Origin: S010-25 sp964441285
GTDB taxonomy: Bacteria > Pseudomonadota > Gammaproteobacteria > SZUA-229
Assembly (NCBI GenBank): GCA_964441285.1
Contig: CAYTUK010000006.1
Span: 62,001 to 126,000, forward strand
DNA: 64,000 nucleotides
Reading direction: 5' to 3'
How positions within the stretch are numbered: the first letter of the stretch is position 1; each line of letters starts with the position of its first letter. Of this stretch, positions 17,656 through 25,907 are shown in pieces. Under the pieces are notes generated by a model. The model saw nothing but the letters and a program-made list of their open reading frames with translations, searched no databases and was not told the origin of the DNA. The translations under genes were made by a program, and so were the position numbers.

Positions 17656-18012
17656 TTAATTTTTATTCAGGCGGGAATGGCTATCACCAACAAGGATGGC
17701 TTCAGGGACATTTATTTTTAATGTGGAAATAATATTAATGTAGACACCAGGAACGGCTTTAAATGATACCCACAAGGTGTTTAATTTCATATCAACATTG
17801 GCAAATAAAACATGTTTATGGTGTTGCTTTAAAGCAAATTCGATATTAGCTAAGGTGTCCTTAATATGCTGTTTGGGACGAGTTTTCAGCTTTGGAATAA
17901 TCATTAACAGGTCACTCACCGGCCCGCCATTTTCATCGCGCGTCGGCGCTATCTTCCACAGAGGTTCAGCGGGTGTAATGTCGATACTGAGTTTTAAGTC
18001 TGAATTCGCCAT
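17656..18012 (-). CDS. Conserved-looking hypothetical protein, 118 residues
   Basis: I do not recognise this protein. It is soluble, without signal or membrane segment, with alternating beta-like stretches (DLLMIIPKL, HVLFANVDMKLNTLWVSFKAVPGVYINIISTLKINVPEAILVG). Start ATG at 18012. It is closely followed by the Hpt gene on the same strand, which suggests a shared transcript and possibly a signalling role, but that is only inference from position. Codon use looks like its neighbours. Confidence 0.7.
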   Translation of the reverse strand: MANSDLKLSIDITPAEPLWKIAPTRDENGGPVSDLLMIIPKLKTRPKQHIKDTLANIEFALKQHHKHVLFANVDMKLNTLWVSFKAVPGVYINIISTLKINVPEAILVGDSHSRLNKN

Positions 18013-18102
18013 ATAAAAGTCGATAGTTTGCCTTCGATAGTAGCCTTATTTAATCAGAAAGGCGAGTCTTTGCCTGTCTTTAATCGGCGAGAGTCCAAAA
18101 GC

Positions 18103-18780
18103 TTAAAGGCAATTAATGATCCACTGGCGTATATGGGTAACTTCCTCTGGGCACAGACTGTGCCCCATAACGTAGGTATGCCAGTCAGGGCGTATACCGG
18201 CCGCTTTAAGTAGCGCGGCGCTGTGTTGACCATATTCGTATTTAAGCACGTCATCCTGAGACCCGTGTGCCATAAAAAGAGGTAATTCGGTTGCATGTGG
18301 ACTCATTTCGGCGACCAGTGAATCGGCTAAACATAAGTAACTCGATAATGCCATAATGCCCGCTAGTCTGTCTGGGTAACGTAAGCCACTGTATAAAGCC
18401 ATTGCGCCACCCTGTGAGAAGCCGGCAAGAATAATGCGTTCACTTTTTATACCAAGTTGCTGCTGTTGCCGGCACAAGTCGAAAATACTCTGACAGGTTT
18501 CTTTGATGCCCGCCACATCTTCCTGGGTGCCGAGGGTAAGACCATAAAGATCGTACCAGCCACGCATCGGCGCGCCCTGATTTAAGCTGATAGGCCGAAT
18601 TGGTGCGTGTGGAAAAATAAAACGAATGGCCAGTGTTGGGGGTAACTGTAACTGTTTGGCGATGGGTACAAAATCATTACCATCAGCGCCCAACCCATGT
18701 AACCAGATTATTGTTGCATCGGGGTTCGGGCCAGTTTCGAAAGTAATATTTTCGAATATTTTGGTTGTAGATTCAGGCAT
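18103..18780 (-). CDS. Carboxylesterase/phospholipase family alpha/beta hydrolase
   Basis: A 225-residue hydrolase of the YpfH/acyl-protein-thioesterase-like family. Visible features are IIWLHGLGADGNDF (oxyanion region, residues 24-37), the nucleophile Ser122 in GFSQGGAMAL, Asp in HGSQDDVLKYE near 172 and the terminal His in YVMGHSLCPEE near 205, giving a complete catalytic triad. It is probably cytoplasmic as no signal peptide is seen. Substrate unknown; carboxyl esters or lysophospholipids are typical for the family. Confidence 0.9.
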   Translation of the reverse strand: MPESTTKIFENITFETGPNPDATIIWLHGLGADGNDFVPIAKQLQLPPTLAIRFIFPHAPIRPISLNQGAPMRGWYDLYGLTLGTQEDVAGIKETCQSIFDLCRQQQQLGIKSERIILAGFSQGGAMALYSGLRYPDRLAGIMALSSYLCLADSLVAEMSPHATELPLFMAHGSQDDVLKYEYGQHSAALLKAAGIRPDWHTYVMGHSLCPEEVTHIRQWIINCL

Positions 18781-18929
18781 AATAAATGCTTCCAGGTTAA
18801 ATGTTACTGCCGCACAAAAGTTAATTGAATATCCATGTTGTATAGTGAGACTAAAAAAGTTATTTTTATTAAAGTTTATTCCTGTAATAATGCATAATCA
18901 ATTCAAATAGGGTGGGTCAGAGATTGATA

Positions 18930-19082
18930 ATGTCGCGCATAATTTTAATTTTACCGCTGGTGATGGCCGCACTGGTTTTGAGCGCCTGTGGAAATCGGGG
19001 AGATCTTTATCTGCCAACACCGCAAAAAATCGTTCATCACCAAGCACTACCGGTGCCAACACAGGAACTCGAACATAAATGA
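18930..19082 (+). CDS. lptM: LPS-assembly lipoprotein LptM (YifL-like)
   Basis: A 50-residue lipoprotein. A hydrophobic signal (residues 4-18) ends in the lipobox LSAC, followed by the family's short motif CGNRGDLYLP. LptM binds the LptD-E translocon and helps LptD mature in the outer membrane. It lies directly upstream of lysA and dapF, the conserved lptM-lysA-dapF order. Stop TGA at 19080-19082. Confidence 0.9.
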   Translation: MSRIILILPLVMAALVLSACGNRGDLYLPTPQKIVHHQALPVPTQELEHK

Positions 19083-19162
19083 GTAAGCAGGCAAAACTGA
19101 TATTGCATTCTTGAGCAGTAGCGATTTAATCGCATTCACTTACTAACAGGATGGATGAAAAA

Positions 19163-19260
19163 GATACTTATTGTTCAAGACTGTCATCCGCAGAGATGCG
19201 AGTGTCGAGCTTACATGGATGTATTGACGGCGTGTCTTGAATAATAAGTATTCTTTTTAT
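19163..19260 (+). repeat. Conserved-core hairpin repeat, copy B
   Basis: The left arm from 19158 (GATACTTATTGTTCAAGAC) pairs with the right arm (GTCTTGAATAATAAGTATTC) ending near 19254, with one bulge and one G-T pair. They enclose the core TGTCATCCGCAG...GACGGC containing CTTACATGGATGTATTGAC. The core aligns with copies A and C, whereas the arms do not. It lies between lptM and lysA. Confidence 0.7.
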
Positions 19261-19285
19261 CTGTTGCAGTAATATATGAAGGTTT

Positions 19286-20539
19286 ATGGATTATTTTAAT
19301 TATAAAAACGGTCGCCTGATGGCAGAAGATGTCGATCTTTCCCGGTACGTAAACCAATGGGGTACGCCCTGTTATGTTTATTCGCGGGCGACACTGGAGC
19401 GTCATTGGAAAGCGTTTGACCGGGCATTTGGTGAACAGCCGCACCTGGTTTGTTATGCAGTAAAAGCAAATTCTAATCTTGCCGTATTAAATGTGCTGGC
19501 AAAACTGGGTTCGGGTTTTGATATTGTGTCAATCGGTGAGCTGGAGCGGGTTTTGAAAGCAGGTGGTGATGCCAGCAAAGTGATTTTTTCTGGCGTGGGT
19601 AAAACCCGTATAGAAATACAGCGAGCACTGGTGGCAGGCATCCGTTGTTTTAATATTGAATCAGAAGCTGAGCTTGAACTGATTGAAGCAATTGCGGCTG
19701 AAAAAAGTATAAAAGCACCCGTGTCCTTACGAGTGAACCCCGATGTGGATGCAAACACGCACCCCTATATTTCAACCGGATTAAAAGATAATAAATTTGG
19801 TGTGGCGGTTGGTAAGGCAATGGAAGTATTCACCCGTATGGCTGCATCACCGCATCTTGACGTGGTTGGTATTGACTGTCACATTGGCTCACAGCTTACG
19901 GATGTAAGTCCTTTTGTTGATGCCCTGGAGCGTGTGCTTGCTATTGTAGATCGGCTGGAGGAAAAAGGTATAACATTGCGCCATCTGGATCTGGGCGGTG
20001 GTCTGGGGATTTGTTATCAGCATGAAACACCGCCACAGCCACAGCAACAGATAGCCGCCCTACTTAAAAAGTTGGATAAATATAATTATGAAATTTTAAT
20101 CGAACCAGGTAGAGCCATTGCGGGAAATGCGGGCATATTACTCACCGAAGTTCTATACCTTAAACAGAATGAAGATAAAAACTTTGCTATTGTTGATGCG
20201 GCAATGAATGATTTACTAAGGCCTTCCCTGTACGGTGCCTGGCAGTCAATTGTTCCGCTCATAGAATCTTCAGCGCAGAATAATCAGCTTTATGATGTAG
20301 TTGGACCAGTCTGTGAAACCGGAGACTTTCTGGGAAAAAATCGAGCACTTAACATAAAATCGGGTGATATTCTGGCAGTAAGATCGGTTGGTGCCTACGG
20401 CTTTGGTATGAGTTCGAACTACAATTCCAGGCCACGAGTGGCTGAAATTATGGTGGATGGCGAGCATAACCAAGTCATTCGTCAGCGCGAAACGATTAAT
20501 GATCTGTACCGTGGTGAAACCTTATTAAGTGATAACTAA
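19286..20539 (+). CDS. lysA: Diaminopimelate decarboxylase
   Basis: A 417-residue PLP enzyme that makes lysine from meso-diaminopimelate. The PLP lysine is in CYAVKANSN (near residue 57); HIGSQLTD (near 200), the glycine-rich HLDLGGGLGI (near 233) and EPGRAI (near 273) bind PLP phosphate; CETGDFLGKNR (near 342) contains the catalytic cysteine. It follows lptM and precedes dapF, although two minus-strand genes lie between lysA and dapF here. No lysine riboswitch was seen upstream. Confidence 0.97.
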   Translation: MDYFNYKNGRLMAEDVDLSRYVNQWGTPCYVYSRATLERHWKAFDRAFGEQPHLVCYAVKANSNLAVLNVLAKLGSGFDIVSIGELERVLKAGGDASKVIFSGVGKTRIEIQRALVAGIRCFNIESEAELELIEAIAAEKSIKAPVSLRVNPDVDANTHPYISTGLKDNKFGVAVGKAMEVFTRMAASPHLDVVGIDCHIGSQLTDVSPFVDALERVLAIVDRLEEKGITLRHLDLGGGLGICYQHETPPQPQQQIAALLKKLDKYNYEILIEPGRAIAGNAGILLTEVLYLKQNEDKNFAIVDAAMNDLLRPSLYGAWQSIVPLIESSAQNNQLYDVVGPVCETGDFLGKNRALNIKSGDILAVRSVGAYGFGMSSNYNSRPRVAEIMVDGEHNQVIRQRETINDLYRGETLLSDN

Positions 20540-20547
20540 CGTGTTTG

Positions 20548-21183
20548 TTAAACGACTAAAGCTTGAGCTTCAGGAGCATTCACGCTGTATTGACTCCGCT
20601 TATTAATATCTATACCATCAAAGCAATATTGTATAACGCCCATTTTAAACGCTTCACTTTTACAGGTAATAAATAAAGGGCTGGAAATGATCAGGTGCTT
20701 AATTTCTTTTTCAAAATCAGGGCTAGACGTTATAGTGTTGAAATTTATGACGACCGGCTTTTTATCTTTAATGATTAGCACCGGATAATATCCGGCTTTA
20801 CTTCCGAAAATTGATAATAATCGCATTCCCATATAGGAAGACATACATTTTTCTACAGGATATTCATTTACCCTTTTTATTTCTTCAGGCAAGCTTTGTT
20901 CGAGGGTTTTCAGCTTTTTATAAACAGTATTGACCAAAATTAAACTTGAATTTTGCCAGTCAAAATTCTCTGGGTGACTATAAGCGTCATCATTAAAATA
21001 GCCAAGAACGTAAGCCTTCATATTGTGTTCATATGCGCTGAAAAATTCAGCTATTTGAGCAGAAAAAGCAACGTTGAAACTATTGTAAGAAATAAACTGA
21101 TGATTATTGCTCAGCACGCCAACTTTACCCTTATTGAGGATAATCATTCCTTCAAGTCCGTTAAAACTGGATACTTTTGCCAT
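20548..21183 (-). CDS. Unknown protein, 211 residues, between lysA and dapF
   Basis: I do not recognise this protein. ATG at 21183 is preferred because AGGTG lies 8 bases before it; GTG at 21192 is an alternative. It appears soluble, without signal or membrane segment. The N-terminal third (GLEGMIILNKGKVGVLSNN...ISYNSFNVAFSAQIAEFF) looks like an alternating beta sheet, followed by a helical middle and another beta region (YYPVLIIKDKKPVVINFNTI). Cysteines are at four scattered places. A well-formed sigma70-type promoter precedes it. It ends only 8 bases from the converging lysA stop and breaks the usual lysA-dapF order, suggesting acquisition or lineage-specific gene gain. Confidence 0.75.
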   Translation of the reverse strand: MAKVSSFNGLEGMIILNKGKVGVLSNNHQFISYNSFNVAFSAQIAEFFSAYEHNMKAYVLGYFNDDAYSHPENFDWQNSSLILVNTVYKKLKTLEQSLPEEIKRVNEYPVEKCMSSYMGMRLLSIFGSKAGYYPVLIIKDKKPVVINFNTITSSPDFEKEIKHLIISSPLFITCKSEAFKMGVIQYCFDGIDINKRSQYSVNAPEAQALVV

Positions 21184-21235
21184 TGTGTTCACCTAAACTA
21201 AGCCGTTATAGTTTTTGATAGACGTACATTAGTAC

Positions 21236-21263
21236 ATTATAATATAACAGGGCGTAGAGTCAA
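21236..21263 (-). promoter_or_regulatory. Sigma70-type promoter for the unknown gene at 20548
   Basis: On the minus strand TTGACT (21263-21258), a 16-base spacer and TATAAT (21241-21236) form a near-consensus promoter about 50 bases before the ATG at 21183. A 7-bp inverted repeat (21264-21270 with 21280-21286) sits just upstream and may be an operator or the end of the peroxiredoxin transcript. Confidence 0.6.
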
Positions 21264-21311
21264 TGCTGGGTTGTTTGAGCCCAGCAGAACGTCGATGATT
21301 TTTACCAAAAA

Positions 21312-21974
21312 TTAGCGGGTCGCAAGCTGTTCAATAATAATGTTCGGCTCCAGTCGTTGAGTATAATCCACATTAACGAAAGCATATTTAATTATTTTGT
21401 CCTGTCCAACAATATAAGTTGCCGGCACTGGTAGCTCGAATGTATCATCACCATTATGCTCTGGTATATCAATGCCCCAGGCTTGATAGATGGGGCGTAA
21501 CGTTTCCGGCAAAGTGAAGACCAGTCCAAACTGACGTGCAACGGTGTTCTGGCTGTCGCTTAGTACTTCAAAAGCCAAGGTCTTTTCTTTAATCTGTGCC
21601 AGGGATTTATCGGGTGTTTGTGGTGTAATCGCAAGCAGTGTTGCACCTTGTGATTGAATGGCGCTCAGACTGGATTGCAGTGCATTAATTTCCAGGTTGC
21701 AGTAGGGGCACCAGGCTCCACGATAGAAGCTGATAACTACGGGTCCCTTTTCAAGCTGAGATGAAAGTGAAATGGTTGCATTATTTGCGTTCGGCAAGTT
21801 GAAATCAGGACAGCTATCGCCCGTATTTTTAGCCGTATTTTCCAGCCCCGATTGCTTTAGATCAGCAATTGCTGCTTGCATGTTGGCAAGCACATCATCT
21901 GGAATTTGTGGTAGTAGCTCTTGTTGGAACGTATGAATAGCATTGTTAAGTGAGGTGTTTTCAGGGTGAACCAT
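21312..21974 (-). CDS. AhpC/TSA-family peroxiredoxin-like protein
   Basis: A 220-residue thioredoxin-fold protein. The active-site region is FYRGAWCPYCNLEINALQ with Cys89 and Cys92, resembling bacterioferritin-comigratory-type or AhpC/TSA domains with a CxxC rather than a single peroxidatic cysteine. An N-terminal helical extension (1-50) precedes the redoxin domain. ATG at 21974 is chosen because AGGAT lies 6 bases upstream; a longer frame from 22019 has no such site. Likely a cytoplasmic peroxidase or disulfide reductase. It diverges from dapF. Confidence 0.85.
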   Translation of the reverse strand: MVHPENTSLNNAIHTFQQELLPQIPDDVLANMQAAIADLKQSGLENTAKNTGDSCPDFNLPNANNATISLSSQLEKGPVVISFYRGAWCPYCNLEINALQSSLSAIQSQGATLLAITPQTPDKSLAQIKEKTLAFEVLSDSQNTVARQFGLVFTLPETLRPIYQAWGIDIPEHNGDDTFELPVPATYIVGQDKIIKYAFVNVDYTQRLEPNIIIEQLATR

Positions 21975-22056
21975 ATTGATATCCTCGTTATTAGTTAGAC
22001 AGATGACTAAGCATAACATAAAAAATTATGCACGGGCTATCAATAAATAACGTGAT

Positions 22057-22079
22057 ATGTTGCAACATCAGTTGCAACA
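22057..22079. promoter_or_regulatory. Tandem TGTTGCAACA-type palindromes upstream of dapF/peroxiredoxin
   Basis: ATGTTGCAACAT (22057-22068) is a perfect 12-base palindrome, and GTTGCAAC recurs at 22071-22078, centred 12 bases away. A further GTTGTTGC follows at about 22084. Such spacing of about one helical turn suggests an operator for a dimeric regulator between the diverging peroxiredoxin and dapF genes. The regulator is unknown. Confidence 0.4.
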
Positions 22080-22107
22080 GACCGTTGTTGCCAGTTATGC
22101 TGTGTGA

Positions 22108-22965
22108 ATGGCAATAGAGTTCACAAAAATGCATGGTCTGGGTAATGATTTTATGGTGATTGATGCCATTAACCAGGCCATCGATTTATCAACGGAGCAA
22201 ATTCAGCGGTTAGCAGATCGGCATTTGGGCATTGGTTTTGATCAGTTATTACTGGTTGAGTTGCCACAGATAGCCACAGCAGAATTTCGCTACCGGATTT
22301 TTAATGCCGATGGTGGCGAGGTTGAACAATGTGGTAATGGCGCGCGCTGTTTCGCCGTATTTGTGCGTGAAAGGGGTTTAACCTTGAATAAGGCTATTCC
22401 GGTTGAAACTGCGAGCGGCCTGATTTATTTAACGGTAGAGGCTAACGGCGAAATTACCGTTGACATGGGTGTGCCAGACTTTAACCCACAAAGTCTGCCA
22501 TTTTTGGTCGGTACTGAGGGGGTACCCACCGTTCAAACCGGCAATGCTGTCGAGTATGATTTAGTATTAAAGGCTAAAAAATATACACTGATGGCGGTGT
22601 CGATGGGTAATCCACATGCAGTATTACAGGTTGATGCAGTAGAATCGACAGCAGTGGCAGAAATAGGCGCTATAATTGGTGCAGATAGCCATTTTCCACA
22701 GGGCGTGAATGTCGGGTTTATGCAAATACTTGATCGTCAGTCATTGCGTTTACGTGTGTTTGAGCGTGGGGCGGGTGAAACCCTGGCTTGTGGCACTGGT
22801 GCCTGCGCTGCAGCAGCAGTTGGCATTTCCTGCGAATTACTTGATAATGAAGTAAAAGTACAACTACATGGAGGTGTTTTAACCATACGCTGGGCGGGGC
22901 AGGGTTGTTCATTATTCATGACAGGACCAGCAAGTAGCGTTTACACAGGGCAAATACCATTGTGA
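22108..22965 (+). CDS. dapF: Diaminopimelate epimerase
   Basis: A 285-residue two-domain, cofactor-free racemase that converts LL- to meso-diaminopimelate for lysine and peptidoglycan. Catalytic cysteines are in QCGNGARCFA (near residue 73) and ETLACGTGACAAA (near 225). The N-terminal MHGLGNDFMVID is typical. Its stop overlaps the GTG start of the DUF484 gene by four bases, showing translational coupling. Normal length for the family. Confidence 0.97.
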   Translation: MAIEFTKMHGLGNDFMVIDAINQAIDLSTEQIQRLADRHLGIGFDQLLLVELPQIATAEFRYRIFNADGGEVEQCGNGARCFAVFVRERGLTLNKAIPVETASGLIYLTVEANGEITVDMGVPDFNPQSLPFLVGTEGVPTVQTGNAVEYDLVLKAKKYTLMAVSMGNPHAVLQVDAVESTAVAEIGAIIGADSHFPQGVNVGFMQILDRQSLRLRVFERGAGETLACGTGACAAAAVGISCELLDNEVKVQLHGGVLTIRWAGQGCSLFMTGPASSVYTGQIPL

Positions 22966-23681
22966 CAAAATCAGTGGAAGCACAGAATAAGCAGGAAGAA
23001 GCTCAGGTTGATGAATTACAGCTCGTTCGTTTATTAAAAGAAAACCCCGCTATATTGTTGCACCATCCCGAACTCCTCGCGCAACTTGAAGTTCCACATG
23101 AAAGTGGTGCGGCGATATCATTAATTGAGCGCCAGATTTGTGTTCTACGCGAAAAAAACACACAGCAGGATAATCGATTACATGAATTTATGGATATCGC
23201 CAGGGGCAATGAACGACTCGCGGAAAGTCGGCATCGAATCGCAATAAATCTATTAGGCGCACATGATCTCGATGATGTTGTCTGCATTGTTCTTGATGAA
23301 TTAAGCAACGAATTAAAGGCTGATTTTGCGGTAATACGGTTATTTACTGAAAATACTGAATTGCTTGAACAATACCCTGAGTTGTTTATATCCAAAGATG
23401 CGGCTGGAATCAACGTATTTAAAACGATGCGAGACCATAAAAATCCAGTTTGTGGGCGTAGTACAGATGAGCAGAAAATATTTTTGTTTGCTGGCGAGGC
23501 ACAAAAAATTGCATCGGCGGCTATTATTCCGTTAGCCGCAGGGGCTGATCTGGGGCTGGTTGGTCTGGGTAGCCACGAAATTGATCGCTTTCAACCAACA
23601 ATGGGGACGCATTTTCTTGCTCAGATTGGTGAGCTAATAAGCGCTGCCCTCGCCGTGCATCTAGAGGTGAGTAACGCATAA
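22962..23681 (+). CDS. DUF484 family protein
   Basis: A 239-residue protein of the DUF484 family, which has a GAF-like C-terminal fold (about 100-235). It includes the N-terminal LLKENPAILLHHPELLAQLEV, a helix with ERQICVLREKN, and SAAIIPLAAGADLGLVGLGSHE. It starts with GTG overlapping the dapF stop. In many gammaproteobacteria it sits between dapF and xerC, but xerC is not here; the next gene is on the opposite strand. Function unknown. Confidence 0.9.
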   Translation: MTKSVEAQNKQEEAQVDELQLVRLLKENPAILLHHPELLAQLEVPHESGAAISLIERQICVLREKNTQQDNRLHEFMDIARGNERLAESRHRIAINLLGAHDLDDVVCIVLDELSNELKADFAVIRLFTENTELLEQYPELFISKDAAGINVFKTMRDHKNPVCGRSTDEQKIFLFAGEAQKIASAAIIPLAAGADLGLVGLGSHEIDRFQPTMGTHFLAQIGELISAALAVHLEVSNA

Positions 23682-23716
23682 CTGGCGTTTTTTTGGCGGG
23701 AAATTTATTTTAATGG

Positions 23717-23950
23717 TTATTGTTTTGATGCCCACATCGCTAATTTATGTCGGATGGTTTTCTGCGAAACCTGATCTTCAGGCACGGGAGTTATTAACTT
23801 GTCATGGATAAGCAGTCGGTAAATGTATTCAAGTTTTTCATGGGCCGAATCTGTTGGTTCAAACTCGACAACACCACGTTTTTCACCGTAAGCAACACCC
23901 AGGGCAATTGCTTTTTTAACCAGTAATTTTTCATCTTTTAACTTCTTCAT
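23717..23950 (-). CDS. DUF5062-like small protein
   Basis: A 77-residue soluble protein, KKAIALGVAYGEKRGVVEFE then SAHEKLEYIYRLLIHDKLI and IRHKLAMWASKQ. The pattern resembles the small DUF5062 family I know from marine gammaproteobacteria; this is from memory and not a search. It is helical and has no signal peptide. It converges on the DUF484 gene and diverges from yaaA. Function unknown. Confidence 0.7.
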   Translation of the reverse strand: MKKLKDEKLLVKKAIALGVAYGEKRGVVEFEPTDSAHEKLEYIYRLLIHDKLITPVPEDQVSQKTIRHKLAMWASKQ

Positions 23951-23990
23951 AAGGTTCTCTGAAAAATAAATGTATAAAAGTTTAATGATA

Positions 23991-24006
23991 GCATTATTAA
24001 TAATGC
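23991..24006. promoter_or_regulatory. Perfect 16-base palindrome between DUF5062 and yaaA genes
   Basis: GCATTATTAATAATGC is a perfect palindrome in the divergent intergenic space, 41 bases before the DUF5062 start. It may be an operator; the binding factor is unknown. A TATAAT at about 24129 is a likely -10 box for yaaA. Confidence 0.35.
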
Positions 24007-24163
24007 ATCAAGGGCAGGTTGTGAGCGTGAAGCACATCACTGCCTCGTCCTTAAAAAGGCACCACCTTAATCTATTTCATTCAGATTTACCCAGGTTTCT
24101 TAGAATGCATCTATTAGTGCAAGCCGCTATAATAAGAGACTGATTAATTTTCGATACATAACC

Positions 24164-24937
24164 ATGATTATTACACTGTCACCTTCAAAAGGTCAGGACT
24201 TTGTTGAACCACCGCTGACTAAAAAATACAGCAGACCGTGCGACTTAAATAACACAGAGATTCTGGCGAAAGAGCTGAAGAAATTAACCCTGGCGGATAT
24301 AAAATCACTGATGACGGTTAGCGATAAGATCGCCCGTTTAAATACGGAGCGGTTTAAAAGATTTACCACGCCATTCACCACAAAAAATGCTAAGCAGGCG
24401 CTTTTTGCATTCAAAGGCGATGTTTATACTGGGCTGGAATTAACCCAGTATACCGAAGATGACTTTAGATTTGCTCAGAGCCACCTGCGGATATTATCTG
24501 GTTTATATGGTTGTCTACGTCCACTGGATTTAATCCAGCCCTACCGGCTGGAAATGAAAACGAAACTGGCTAACCCCCGTGGGGATAACCTGTATCAGTT
24601 CTGGGGCAACCGCATTACCGAACAGCTGAACAAAGAGCTGAAAAAACAGCCGGTGCCAGTCCTGGTTAATTTAGCCTCGAAAGAGTATTTTAAATCCATA
24701 AAACCTGCCTTACTGGAGGGCGAGATACTTGATATCAACTTCAAGGAAACGCAAGCGGGCAAAACACGTATAGTGGCTATTTTCGCAAAACGGGCGCGAG
24801 GAATGATGGCGGATTATATTATCCGTAACCGAATTGAGAGTCCAGAAGACATGAAAAAATTTAAATTAGGTGGTTATAAGTTTAATAAAAAATTATCCAA
24901 TGATAAACAATGGACATTTGAGCGGCCTCAGCCATGA
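24164..24937 (+). CDS. yaaA: Peroxide stress protein YaaA
   Basis: A 257-residue protein of the UPF0246/YaaA family that limits free iron and oxidative damage in E. coli and binds DNA. It begins MIITLSPSKGQDF and has FKGDVYTGLE (near 81), LSGLYGCLRPLDLIQPYRLEM (near 109) and KGxRKLSN-like end (YKFNKKLSNDKQW). Length is as in E. coli. It stands alone, upstream of a thioredoxin-like gene, which would fit a redox-stress neighbourhood. Confidence 0.95.
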   Translation: MIITLSPSKGQDFVEPPLTKKYSRPCDLNNTEILAKELKKLTLADIKSLMTVSDKIARLNTERFKRFTTPFTTKNAKQALFAFKGDVYTGLELTQYTEDDFRFAQSHLRILSGLYGCLRPLDLIQPYRLEMKTKLANPRGDNLYQFWGNRITEQLNKELKKQPVPVLVNLASKEYFKSIKPALLEGEILDINFKETQAGKTRIVAIFAKRARGMMADYIIRNRIESPEDMKKFKLGGYKFNKKLSNDKQWTFERPQP

Positions 24938-25024
24938 TTTTTTCAGTAGCCGTTTTTTTACTTAAGTGAACCTGTAGACGGATAGTGTGTCTACATTAAT
25001 TCAGTCCATTATGCGGTCAATATT

Positions 25025-25558
25025 ATGAATATGTTGTTATCAAAAACGCGTTATCGCTGGCTTATTCTGGGCCTTCTTTTTTTTAGTTCTGCCGTACTGG
25101 CAACGAATTTACCTAACCTTAAACTAAAAGATGTGAACGGAAAGGTGCATGGATTGCATGAGTATGTGGGCAATGGAAAATGGCAGGTAATTGTTGTCTG
25201 GGGACCGAAGTGCCCCGCCTGTATCGTAGAAATGCCGGCAATAGAAATGATGTATGATAACATGGATAAAAGCCGTTTTTCAGTACTGGGGCTGGTTCTG
25301 GATTACCCAAGCTTTGGCTATGCCAAGGTAAAACAGGTCAAAGCATTTATCAGTAACAACCTCCTGGATTTCCCTATTCTACTCGTCAGCGCCAAAATTT
25401 TTGATCAGCTCGGCGTGGGTCGTCTGAAAGGAACGCCAACCATTATGATTGTTGATCCAAAGGGTAAAGTTGTTGCTAAACAGGCAGGAGTTATTCCTCG
25501 AAAAGTTATCATGGCTTTTTTGAAAAAACAGGAAAAGCAACTTGAGAAGAAAGATTGA
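25025..25558 (+). CDS. Exported TlpA-like thioredoxin-fold protein
   Basis: A 177-residue protein with an N-terminal signal (hydrophobic residues 12-24, cleavage probably after VLA at about 26) and a thioredoxin fold. The active site is WGPKCPACIVEMPAIE with Cys63 and Cys66; the cis-Pro loop is KGTPTIMIVD near 137. It is likely a periplasmic disulfide reductase, for example for cytochrome c maturation, but the partner is not shown. A 7-bp inverted repeat (24973-24979 with 24989-24995) precedes it. Confidence 0.88.
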   Translation: MNMLLSKTRYRWLILGLLFFSSAVLATNLPNLKLKDVNGKVHGLHEYVGNGKWQVIVVWGPKCPACIVEMPAIEMMYDNMDKSRFSVLGLVLDYPSFGYAKVKQVKAFISNNLLDFPILLVSAKIFDQLGVGRLKGTPTIMIVDPKGKVVAKQAGVIPRKVIMAFLKKQEKQLEKKD

Positions 25559-25907
25559 GCCAAATTGGTAGGTTAAGAAGGTTCGATTGAGCAAGTGTTA
25601 TGGTTTTTATTAGACACAGGTTCTTCTTTAGCTGTTAATTCTATCAGTGCTCAATATGATGATAGGGGTGGTCGAATAGCCAGGTAGTTTTTCGGTACCA
25701 GCAGTGACTACGTAAATAGCATATGCCGCGCGAGTCTGTGGACATTTATCCAGCTGCCAGGTGTTGATGTCTGTTTCTTTAGTAAGTGATGGTACGCAAC
25801 TCTTTATCAGAAAATTTATGGCCGGAACGTATCTGGGTGAGAACGGCTTTTAACGTAAGTTTCTGTGCTTCTGCTTTTTTATTGCGGCCAGATTTTAGAT
25901 GGTTGCC
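25559..25907. other. Gene-poor stretch between the TlpA-like gene and the insertion sequence
   Basis: No convincing gene. A basic 46-codon minus-strand frame (GTG at 25919 to stop 25779) encodes HLKSGRNKKAEAQKLTLKAV-like sequence and runs across the proposed left end of the insertion sequence. It could be the stump of a gene cut by the insertion, but I cannot identify it. Confidence 0.4.

Noticed and set aside
19083..19285. Lysine riboswitch upstream of lysA
   Set aside because: The structured DNA here is explained by repeat copy B; no riboswitch core was recognised.
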